Shown here piece by piece: positions 42,959-50,013 of a stretch of DNA of 64,000 bases. The stretch's first letter is position 1, and each line of letters opens with the position of its first letter. The translations under genes and the position numbers were made by a program. The stretch lies in assembly GCA_045630285.1 (NCBI GenBank), contig JAZQSX010000016.1:5632-69631 (forward strand), in the 5' to 3' direction. The notes under the pieces were generated by a model. That model did no database searches and had not been told where the DNA came from. It was given only the letters and a program-made list of their open reading frames with translations. The DNA comes from RGIG3009 sp045630285 (GTDB lineage: Bacteria; Bacillota; Clostridia; Oscillospirales; Acutalibacteraceae).

Positions 42959-44044
42959 ATGAGTAATACGCTGAAAATGTCGGTATTTGCCGATTTCCAT
43001 TATCGTAAGTTTGCCTATCCCGGTACGCTGCGTGATCTGGATGTAATTCTGAAGCGTGCGGCGGATAATGACGTGGATTTTGTGATCCACGCGGGCGATT
43101 TTTGCAACGATTATCACGAGTCTCCCGAGTTGATGCCTGCGTATTTGCAGAACAAATACGATCTGCCGGTCTACGGCATCTACGGTAATCACGAGTTGGA
43201 GTATCTTATCCACGATTGCCGTGATTATGACGATAAGCCGCCGATGCAGCTTGTCACACCGTTTCTTACCAACCGTGCCGACGAGGTCGTGTGGGGTACG
43301 CCCGACGGGAAACCGCTGGCTGACGGCTCAATTGCGTATTATTGGTTTGAGAAAAACGGCTTCCGTATCGTTTGCACCGATACGCATTATTCCTACAGCG
43401 AGGAGCGCGGCGTGTGGGAGCACAATCCCACACTGTACGTGCCGAAAGGCAACGTGATGACCGAGTCGCTCGGCGACGTGCAGCGACAGTGGTTGGAGGA
43501 CGTGCTGACCGATGCAGCACACAAGGGTATCCCGTGCATCGTGTTCAGCCACGCCGCCTTTGCCGACGGCTGGCATCCGTCGCACGACCGTGACAACGTG
43601 CGTGCGATCTTCAATCGTGTCAACGCCATTCGTAAGGGGACGGTAGTTGCAGCGATCAACGGCCATCTGCATACCGACAATGCCGAAGTGGTGAATAACA
43701 TCGTGTTCCTGGATATTAACACGGTCAACAACGGCTACTTCCTGACGCCCGGTTTCCCGCATTACGATGAGGAGCATACCTTCCTGTACACGGATTACGA
43801 CGCTGAAGGCAACGAAGGCGAGACGTACGAGCGTCCCTACAAGGAGCTGTTCTATAACTTAATGGGCAATTACTGCTGGTTCTACCGTGATCCGCTCAGT
43901 GCGATCATTACGGTGTCGGATGACGGCACGGTAACGGTGGACGGCTCGGAATCCGAATGGGCATACGGCATCCTGCCGCCCGATACCACCAAGCCCGGCA
44001 AGCATCCTTGGATCACCTCCGGCACCTATAAGATCGAGCGGTAA
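42959..44044 (+). CDS. Metallophosphoesterase, cluster copy 4 (subtype A)
   Basis: 361 residues from ATG with AGAGGAAG upstream. Motifs ADFH, GDFCND, GNHE, FSH and GHLH are complete. IAYYWFEKNG and LGDVQRQWLED are subtype A features, closest to copy 5. It closes pair 2. It contains the 29-nt block (43280-43308) that is identical in copies 5 and 6. Confidence 0.88.
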   Translation: MSNTLKMSVFADFHYRKFAYPGTLRDLDVILKRAADNDVDFVIHAGDFCNDYHESPELMPAYLQNKYDLPVYGIYGNHELEYLIHDCRDYDDKPPMQLVTPFLTNRADEVVWGTPDGKPLADGSIAYYWFEKNGFRIVCTDTHYSYSEERGVWEHNPTLYVPKGNVMTESLGDVQRQWLEDVLTDAAHKGIPCIVFSHAAFADGWHPSHDRDNVRAIFNRVNAIRKGTVVAAINGHLHTDNAEVVNNIVFLDINTVNNGYFLTPGFPHYDEEHTFLYTDYDAEGNEGETYERPYKELFYNLMGNYCWFYRDPLSAIITVSDDGTVTVDGSESEWAYGILPPDTTKPGKHPWITSGTYKIER

Positions 44045-44101
44045 AAGGTCAAAAAATGCACGTTTTGTGCACGATCCTCCACTCCCAACGGTGAGCCCGT
44101 T

Positions 44102-44110
44102 TGGTACAAT
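44102..44110 (+). promoter_or_regulatory. Extended -10 promoter candidate before metallophosphoesterase pair 3
   Basis: TGGTACAAT is an extended -10 (TGn plus TACAAT) about 30 bases before copy 5; no good -35 is visible. A small stem TGCAC/GTGCA (44057-44071) lies upstream in the same 95-base gap. Confidence 0.5.
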
Positions 44111-44139
44111 GAGATTAGTATCGGAAAGGGTGGTTTTTT

Positions 44140-45225
44140 ATGAAAAAAGCAATTACTTTTTTAACACTGGCAGATTTTCACTACTACAAACCCGCTTGGC
44201 CTGCCAATATTGCTCAATTAGAGTCCATTCTGCAGCGTGCTTCGGATGCCAAGGTGGATTTTGTGATGCATTGTGGTGATTTTTGCGCTGATTACGCAGA
44301 TTCTCCCGAGTGTACAAAAGCGTGGGTGGATAACAAGCACGGTTTACCCGTGTACGGTGTGTACGGTAACCACGAGCTTGAGGGTATGAACCACGGCAGA
44401 AAGGATTTGGATTTTGAGCATCCGATGAACTATGTCACACCCTACCTGACTAATCGTGCGGACGAGGTCGTGTGGGGTACGCCCGACGGCAAGCCTGCTG
44501 AGTGGGGTGAGATCTCCTATTTTTGGTTTGAGAAAAATGGATTCCGCATTATCTGTACTGACGGTTTTTACTCCCGCAATCCTGAAACAGGGGAGTGGGT
44601 ACATAACCCGACGCTGTATGTGCCAAAGGGTAACTATCCGCATGAGGCGCTCGGTCAGCCACAGCGTGATTGGCTCGAAGCGGTGCTGACCGATGCGGCA
44701 CACAAAGATATTCCCTGCATCGTTATCTCGCACTGTCCATTCATTGAGTGGCGTGGCAAAGCGGGGGATCACGCTGAAGTTCGAGAGATCTTTAACCGTG
44801 TGAATGCGATCCGCAAAGGTACGGTGGTTGCCTCCATTTGCGGGCATCTTCATACGGATCGTGCCGAAGTGCAGGATGGGATTGTGTATCTCGCTATCAA
44901 TTCGGTGATCAATGGTCATTGGCGGGGGGAGCTGGATGAGCATTATTTGCCGGAGCATACCTTTACGTATCAGGATTACGACGCCGAGGGTAATTATCGC
45001 GGCGAGTACGAAAAGCCCTTGGATTCGTTCTGGCAAGGACGTCACGGTTGGTTCCACAAGGATGCGTTAAGCGCAATCATCACTGTCTCCGACGACGGCA
45101 CGGTGGAGGTTGAGGGCCAAGAGTCTGAGTGGGTATACGGTGTGGCTCCCACAGCCGAATCGATCGGTGATATGATTGGTGTGAAAAACGGAATTACGTC
45201 GGGTACATACAAGGCTGATCGATAA
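44140..45225 (+). CDS. Metallophosphoesterase, cluster copy 5 (subtype A)
   Basis: 361 residues from ATG with GAAAGGGTGG upstream. Motifs ADFH, GDFCAD, GNHE, ISH and GHLH are complete. ISYFWFEKNG and LGQPQRDWLE mark subtype A. Its third-base usage is a little more AT-rich than the neighbouring copies. It starts pair 3; copy 6 follows after 15 bases. Confidence 0.88.
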   Translation: MKKAITFLTLADFHYYKPAWPANIAQLESILQRASDAKVDFVMHCGDFCADYADSPECTKAWVDNKHGLPVYGVYGNHELEGMNHGRKDLDFEHPMNYVTPYLTNRADEVVWGTPDGKPAEWGEISYFWFEKNGFRIICTDGFYSRNPETGEWVHNPTLYVPKGNYPHEALGQPQRDWLEAVLTDAAHKDIPCIVISHCPFIEWRGKAGDHAEVREIFNRVNAIRKGTVVASICGHLHTDRAEVQDGIVYLAINSVINGHWRGELDEHYLPEHTFTYQDYDAEGNYRGEYEKPLDSFWQGRHGWFHKDALSAIITVSDDGTVEVEGQESEWVYGVAPTAESIGDMIGVKNGITSGTYKADR

Positions 45226-45240
45226 GGAAGAGTGGATACC

Positions 45241-46314
45241 ATGAAATTTTTACTGTTTGCCGACCTGCATTATCATCCGGCGGCATACGCTTCCACAGTG
45301 GGAAATTTGGAAACCATCCTGAAACGTGCCGCAGAGGAACAGGTGGACTTTGTCATCCATGCAGGTGATTTCTGCAACGATTATGCGACCTGCCCGCAGG
45401 TTTTGAAAGCATACCTCGATAATCCGTACGGATTGCCGGTGTACGGCGTGTACGGTAACCACGAGCTGGAATGGGTCACTCACGACCGTAAGGGGCTCGA
45501 TAAGAGCAATCCTATGGAGCGTGTGTCGCCGTACCTGACGAACCGTGTGGACGAGGTCGTGTGGGGTACGCCCGACGGCAAGATCGGTGACGGCAGCATT
45601 GGATACTACCATTTCGACGTGAAGGGATATCGCATCGTTTGTGTCGATACCAACTACTCCTACAACGAAGAACGTGACGAGTGGATGCACAATCAGGATT
45701 ATTTTGCTCCCAAGGGCAACATCCACGGTGACTGTCTCGGTCCGCAGCAGCTTGCGTGGTTGGAGGATGTGTTGACCGATGCGGCGCACAAGGGCATTCC
45801 GTGCATCGTGGTGGGACACGCCGGCTTTAGCGCACATTGGAACAAATCGTGGAATCACGAGACGGTTCGTGAGATCTACGCCCGTGTCAATGCGATTCGA
45901 AAGGGCACGGTGCGTGCCTCGATCAATGGACATTACCACACACAGCGTCACATCGTGGAGGATAACGTACTGTATTGGGATGCCAATGCGGTGATCCACG
46001 CATGTATGTATATCGCCTCGGACGGAGATCACTATACCGATGAGCATACGTTTGAATACGTGGAATACGATGCGGAGGGCAACGAGCTGAAGCGGTATGA
46101 TGCGCCGTACAGCAAGCCATACCGTGGCAAGTTCGGATACCATTTTACCGAGCCGCTCAGCGCTGTGTTTACGCTTGAGGAGGATGGCCGCATCACGGTG
46201 GACGGCAAGGAGACGGAGTTCGCCTATGGCATTCGTCCTGCACCGCAGTACTGGGAAGAGGTTGCAGGTAAGGTGCTCGGTGTTCCGTCGTGTGAGTTTC
46301 AGCTGGAAGTGTAA
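45241..46314 (+). CDS. Metallophosphoesterase, cluster copy 6 (subtype B)
   Basis: 357 residues from the ATG at 45241 (MKFLLFAD), which fits the family start and the AAGGAAGAG site. Motifs ADLH, GDFCND, GNHE, VGH and GHYH are complete. IGYYHFDVKG and LGPQQLAWLED mark subtype B; it is closest to copy 2. It is the last copy and is followed by a terminator and the RpiR regulator. Confidence 0.88.
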   Translation: MKFLLFADLHYHPAAYASTVGNLETILKRAAEEQVDFVIHAGDFCNDYATCPQVLKAYLDNPYGLPVYGVYGNHELEWVTHDRKGLDKSNPMERVSPYLTNRVDEVVWGTPDGKIGDGSIGYYHFDVKGYRIVCVDTNYSYNEERDEWMHNQDYFAPKGNIHGDCLGPQQLAWLEDVLTDAAHKGIPCIVVGHAGFSAHWNKSWNHETVREIYARVNAIRKGTVRASINGHYHTQRHIVEDNVLYWDANAVIHACMYIASDGDHYTDEHTFEYVEYDAEGNELKRYDAPYSKPYRGKFGYHFTEPLSAVFTLEEDGRITVDGKETEFAYGIRPAPQYWEEVAGKVLGVPSCEFQLEV

Positions 46315-46325
46315 TATGACAGCAA

Positions 46326-46359
46326 ACGCCGATTCCGAAGAATCGGCGTTGCTTTTTTT
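46326..46359 (+). terminator. Intrinsic terminator after the metallophosphoesterase array
   Basis: ACGCCGATTC pairs with GAATCGGCGT around CGAA, followed by TGCTTTTTTT. Confidence 0.9.
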
Positions 46360-46377
46360 GTGCGGAAGTGATACAAT
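46349..46377 (+). promoter_or_regulatory. Sigma-A promoter of the RpiR gene, overlapping the terminator
   Basis: TTGCTT (46349-46354), a 17-bp spacer and TACAAT (46372-46377). The -35 lies in the T-tract of the preceding terminator, so no room is lost between the two units. Confidence 0.65.
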
Positions 46378-46399
46378 GACGAAAGAGAGGGGTGTCGCT

Positions 46400-47137
46400 A
46401 TGCTGATCGATGTGGATCGCACGGTGTGGGAACGGTTGACCCGTGCGGAGCAGGACATCATTCGGTTTATCAACGATAATGAGGCGCAGCTGCCGGAGCT
46501 CTCGATCGTGGATATTGCGCTGGAGACCTACACGTCTCCCGCCAGCGTCTCCCGTGCCATTCGTAAGTGCGGGATTACCGGCTTTCACGAATTGCGGTAT
46601 AAAACGACGGTGCTCGCCGACAAACCCGAGATCTGTCAAATGGGCGAGGTCGTCAACAGCTCCTTACTGGAGGTACAGCGATTGGTAGACCGTCTTTCGG
46701 TGCCCGTGGTGTTGGGGATCGTAGAGATGATCCGTGAGTCAGACCGCATTTTGGTGCTGGGACGGGGATTGACGGAGTACGTTGCCTCTGAGTTTGCACT
46801 GAAACTGCAGCTGCTGGATCACAACGCTGTGGCGCTTGGCGATCCCAACATCATTCGCACCCGAACCAAGCGGATGAAGCCGAACGAGTTGGCGTTGATA
46901 TTCTCGTTGAACGGGCGTACACCGGAGCTTATTGAGGCGGCGCAAAATGCCAACCAGTGCGGGGCAAAGGTTATCACCTGTTGCTGTGATGCCGGCTCTC
47001 CGCTGCTGCAGCTTTCCGACCATGTGATCGTGGGGCATCGTGAACACCACAGCGAGATCGTGGGGTACGAGGTGGATTCCCGCCTGCCGCTCCACGTGAT
47101 TTCCCGCATCCTGGTGGAATATCTGGTTGCGACATAA
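46400..47137 (+). CDS. RpiR/MurR-family transcriptional regulator with SIS domain
   Basis: 245 residues from the ATG at 46400, with GAGAGGGG upstream. The N-terminal helix-turn-helix (LSIVDIALETYTSPASVSRAIRKCG) is the RpiR type. The C-terminal SIS domain (RILVLGRGLTEYVASEFALKL, ALIFSLNGRTPELIEAA) binds a phosphosugar. Its place between the phosphoesterase array and the kinase/aldolase genes makes it the likely regulator of one or both. No obvious paired operator was found. Confidence 0.9.
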   Translation: MLIDVDRTVWERLTRAEQDIIRFINDNEAQLPELSIVDIALETYTSPASVSRAIRKCGITGFHELRYKTTVLADKPEICQMGEVVNSSLLEVQRLVDRLSVPVVLGIVEMIRESDRILVLGRGLTEYVASEFALKLQLLDHNAVALGDPNIIRTRTKRMKPNELALIFSLNGRTPELIEAAQNANQCGAKVITCCCDAGSPLLQLSDHVIVGHREHHSEIVGYEVDSRLPLHVISRILVEYLVAT

Positions 47138-47141
47138 CGGC

Positions 47142-47188
47142 ACAGCGTGAGTTTTTTCGATTTTCGGAAAGATTTTCACGCTGTTTTA
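47142..47188 (+). terminator. Probable terminator or leader hairpin before the PfkB-type kinase
   Basis: ACAGCGTGA (47142-47150) pairs with TCACGCTGT (47176-47184) around a 25-base loop, then TTTATT. The long loop makes a simple terminator less certain; no clear promoter was seen between it and the kinase. Confidence 0.5.
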
Positions 47189-47217
47189 TTGTATGCTTAT
47201 TCATGGAGGCACGTACG

Positions 47218-48135
47218 ATGATTTATACATTAACAACCAATCCGGCGATTGATATGAATATCAATTCCGATACGCTGTACAAAAACACTGTCACACGGAC
47301 ACGGGATGCGGTGTATTCGCCCAACGGCAAGGGATTGAATGTCAGCTTTACATTGCAGCATTTCGGTGTGAAAAGCACAGTGCTTGGCTTTTTTGGCGGG
47401 TTTTCGGGCGAGTATATCGTAGAAGGATGTCGTGCCAAGGAGATGCCGGTAAAGCCCGTATGGGTGGAAGATACTACTCGCATCAACGTGTTTTTGAACG
47501 ACGGGACGGGTGAGTACAATCTTGTCAATGCCGGCTCGTTCGTGCCTCGTCGGCAGCAAGAGGAATTGCTTGAACTGCTGGGTTCGCTGGAGGATATGGA
47601 ATGCCTCTGCATCAGCGGCAGCCTGCCGCAGGGGATCAATCCGTCGTATTACGAAGAGATCCTGCAGGTTTGTGCTCAGCGTGGCGTAGAGGTGGTGCTG
47701 GACATCAGTTCGCCGAAGCTGAAGGAATTGCTGTCATACCGTCCGCTCCTGATCAAGCCGAACGACGATGAGCTGCGTGCGGTGTTCGGCTTGGAGACGG
47801 AGACCGAGGAGCAGATTCGTGCGGCGATGGCGGAGCTGCATCGGTTGGGTGCGCAAAATGTGTTGCTGACGCTGGGCTCCCGTGGCTCGTATTTTTCAAA
47901 CGGAATAGCCTGCTACGCCGTCGGTACGTACTCCGTGCAGGTGCAAAGCACCGTGTGCTGTGGAGATTCCTGCCTGGGGGGCTTTCTCAGCGTATGGTTG
48001 AACGGACAGGATAGGGTGACGGAAGCGTTGAAGCGTGGTGCGGCGTGCGGCGCCAATACGGCGGAAAGTGCCGGCTTGGGCAATTTTGCTAAGGTAGCGG
48101 AATACAGCGAAAGCATTGCCGTGCGACGGCTGTAA
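47218..48135 (+). CDS. PfkB-family sugar-phosphate kinase (1-phosphofructokinase/tagatose-6-phosphate kinase type)
   Basis: 305 residues from the ATG at 47218, with GGAGG upstream. MIYTLTTNPAID is the standard FruK/LacC start, SPNGKGLNVS the sugar-binding segment, and LLIKPNDDEL a family block. The C-terminal PfkB signature is STVCCGDSCLGGFL: the catalytic Asp is kept but the usual Gly-Ala of GAGDS is Cys-Cys. It phosphorylates a ketose phosphate to a bisphosphate for the aldolase 12 bases downstream. No PTS EII gene is adjacent. Confidence 0.88.
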   Translation: MIYTLTTNPAIDMNINSDTLYKNTVTRTRDAVYSPNGKGLNVSFTLQHFGVKSTVLGFFGGFSGEYIVEGCRAKEMPVKPVWVEDTTRINVFLNDGTGEYNLVNAGSFVPRRQQEELLELLGSLEDMECLCISGSLPQGINPSYYEEILQVCAQRGVEVVLDISSPKLKELLSYRPLLIKPNDDELRAVFGLETETEEQIRAAMAELHRLGAQNVLLTLGSRGSYFSNGIACYAVGTYSVQVQSTVCCGDSCLGGFLSVWLNGQDRVTEALKRGAACGANTAESAGLGNFAKVAEYSESIAVRRL

Positions 48136-48147
48136 GGGGGATGTTAC

Positions 48148-48999
48148 GTGGGTTTTGTAACGACGAAGGAATTGCTGTTGGAGGCACAGCGGGGCGGCTA
48201 CGCCGTCGGTGCCTTCAACGTGGAAAATATGGAAATGGTGCAGGCGGTGATCGCTGCGGCGGAGGAATTGCAATCACCTGTTATTTTGCAGACGACGCCG
48301 TCAACGCTTCGCTATGCGACGCCTGCCGTGTTTGCGGCTATGGTGCGTGCCGAGGCGGAAACCGCAAGCGTGCCGATCGCCCTGCACTTGGATCACGGAA
48401 GCAGCCCCGAATTGGCACGTCGGGCGGTGGAGGGTGGTTACACCTCGGTGATGATCGACGGATCAGCAAAGTCGTTTGAAGATAACGTCGCAGTGACGTG
48501 CGAGGTGGTGACATTCTGCAGGGAGCGTGGGGTTCCCGTTGAGGCGGAGCTCGGATGTGTCGGTGGTAAAGAGGACGACCTGGAGCGTGGAAGCGGTGAT
48601 CCGTATACCGATCCTACGCAAGCGGTTGAGTTCCTGCGGCGCACGGCAGTGGACAGCTTGGCGGTTGCTATCGGTACGGCACACGGTGTGTACAAGGGCA
48701 AGCCGCACTTGGATCTGGAACGTCTGGAAGCGATTCGACAGGTCGTGTCGGTGCCGCTGGTGCTGCACGGTACGTCGGGTGTTCCGGAGGAGACGGTGCG
48801 TGAGTGCATCGCTCGTGGCATTTGTAAGGTTAATTACGCTACTGATCTGCGGATCGCTTATACGGAGGGTGTGCGTTCGACGCTGGAGGCTCAGGCGGAG
48901 ATCTTTGATCCAAAGGTGTACGGCAAGGCGGGGCGTGAAAGCGTCAAGCAGTACGTAATGGGGAAGATGACGCTTTGCGGCAGTGTCGGCAAAGCGTAA
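48148..48999 (+). CDS. Class II ketose-bisphosphate aldolase (fructose/tagatose type)
   Basis: 283 residues from GTG with AAGGGGG upstream. Zinc and catalytic segments are LHLDHGSS (Asp and His), VEAELGCVGGKEDD, IGTAHGVYKGKP (His) and LHGTSGVPEE (His), the last with Thr in place of the more usual second Gly. It splits a ketose bisphosphate into DHAP and an aldehyde in the cytosol. Whether the substrate is fructose, tagatose or another ketose bisphosphate cannot be decided. Co-transcribed with the kinase. Confidence 0.9.
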   Translation: MGFVTTKELLLEAQRGGYAVGAFNVENMEMVQAVIAAAEELQSPVILQTTPSTLRYATPAVFAAMVRAEAETASVPIALHLDHGSSPELARRAVEGGYTSVMIDGSAKSFEDNVAVTCEVVTFCRERGVPVEAELGCVGGKEDDLERGSGDPYTDPTQAVEFLRRTAVDSLAVAIGTAHGVYKGKPHLDLERLEAIRQVVSVPLVLHGTSGVPEETVRECIARGICKVNYATDLRIAYTEGVRSTLEAQAEIFDPKVYGKAGRESVKQYVMGKMTLCGSVGKA

Positions 49000-49011
49000 A
49001 CAGTAAAAAAC

Positions 49012-49047
49012 AAGCCGCTGTCGGTCTGAACCGACACCGGCTTTCTT
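49012..49047. terminator. Intrinsic terminator, bidirectional
   Basis: A 14-bp stem with one C-C mismatch (49012-49025 with 49030-49043). TCTTG follows on + and TTTTTT on -. It serves the aldolase and secF. Confidence 0.85.
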
Positions 49048-49056
49048 GTTGCTTGA

Positions 49057-50013
49057 TTATTTGGCGTTCTTTGCCTTTTTCACAGGCTTTTTGCTGGCTT
49101 TCTTCAGCGCCTTGACCTTGTCGCTGTGCTTCACCCAAGCAGCCCAGATCGGGGTGCAGAGGAAGGTGGTGGAATAGAAGCCGGAGATGACGCCCACAGC
49201 CATCGGCAATGCGAAGCTGATGATCGAGCCCATCGAAGCGACGACCGCAAACACGGCAACCGTACCGACAGCGATGAAGGTGCAGATGCTGGTGTTCAGC
49301 GTACGGGAGAAGGACTGGTTCAAGCTGAGGTTAACGATCTCGTCGATCGAGGTCTTCTTGTCCATCTTGCGGCGGTTCTCACGGATACGGTCGTAAATAA
49401 CGAGGGTATCGTTCAGCGAGTAACCGAGAATGGTCAGCACGACAGCCACGAAGTTATCGTTCAGCGGGATGCGGAAGATCACGAAGGTGAAATACGCAAC
49501 CAGAATATCGTGCAGCAGTGCGAGCAGAGCCATGACACCGGCCGAGATACCGCCGATGCGGCGGAAACGGAAGCCGACGTAAATGACGAGGAACAGCGAG
49601 GCCAGCACGATAGCAGCCAGACATTTCAGGAAGAAGGTGCGGCCGTAGGAAGCCTGCAGAGAGTTGACGTTCTCGTTCTTGATCGCATTCTTCGGGAAGG
49701 CGGCCTTCAGCGCCGTATCAAACTTGCTCTGGCTTTCCAGATCCATATCCTCCGCCAACGTGACGGTGAGGATCGGCAGGCTGCCTTCGGTGGAGATGTC
49801 CACCTCGGCATCGGGGAGCAGGGTCTCCACCGTTTCGGTCACAGCCTTCTCATCCAGCGTGCCGGAGTAGCTGTATTTCAGCATCGTACCGCCCTTGAAC
49901 TGGATGTCCAGCTCTACGCCGAAGATGAGGTTGAAGAGGAGACCGACCAGCATAATGCCGGCAGAAATGTAGCAGAACAGCTTGCGCTTTGCAATAAAAT
50001 CAAACTTAGTCAT
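49057..50013 (-). CDS. secF: Protein translocase subunit SecF
   Basis: 318 residues with six membrane segments in RND-like layout. The N-terminal LDIQFKGGTMLKY is the SecF/SecD G-G-T signature, and DILVAYFTFVIFR and GYSLNDTLVIYDRIREN are the conserved C-terminal motifs. A short Lys-rich tail follows. SecDF uses the proton or sodium gradient to help exported proteins leave the Sec channel. It overlaps secD by 8 bases. Confidence 0.94.
   Translation of the reverse strand: MTKFDFIAKRKLFCYISAGIMLVGLLFNLIFGVELDIQFKGGTMLKYSYSGTLDEKAVTETVETLLPDAEVDISTEGSLPILTVTLAEDMDLESQSKFDTALKAAFPKNAIKNENVNSLQASYGRTFFLKCLAAIVLASLFLVIYVGFRFRRIGGISAGVMALLALLHDILVAYFTFVIFRIPLNDNFVAVVLTILGYSLNDTLVIYDRIRENRRKMDKKTSIDEIVNLSLNQSFSRTLNTSICTFIAVGTVAVFAVVASMGSIISFALPMAVGVISGFYSTTFLCTPIWAAWVKHSDKVKALKKASKKPVKKAKNAK

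Noticed and set aside
44045..44139. Terminator between copies 4 and 5
   Set aside because: The only stem (TGCAC/GTGCA) is 5 bp and has no T-run, so read-through from pair 2 into pair 3 remains possible.
39542..46314. Repeated blocks in the phosphoesterase region considered as a CRISPR array or transposon repeats
   Set aside because: The repeats are about 1.1 kb apart, lie in phase within paralogous coding sequences and have no spacer structure or terminal inverted repeats.
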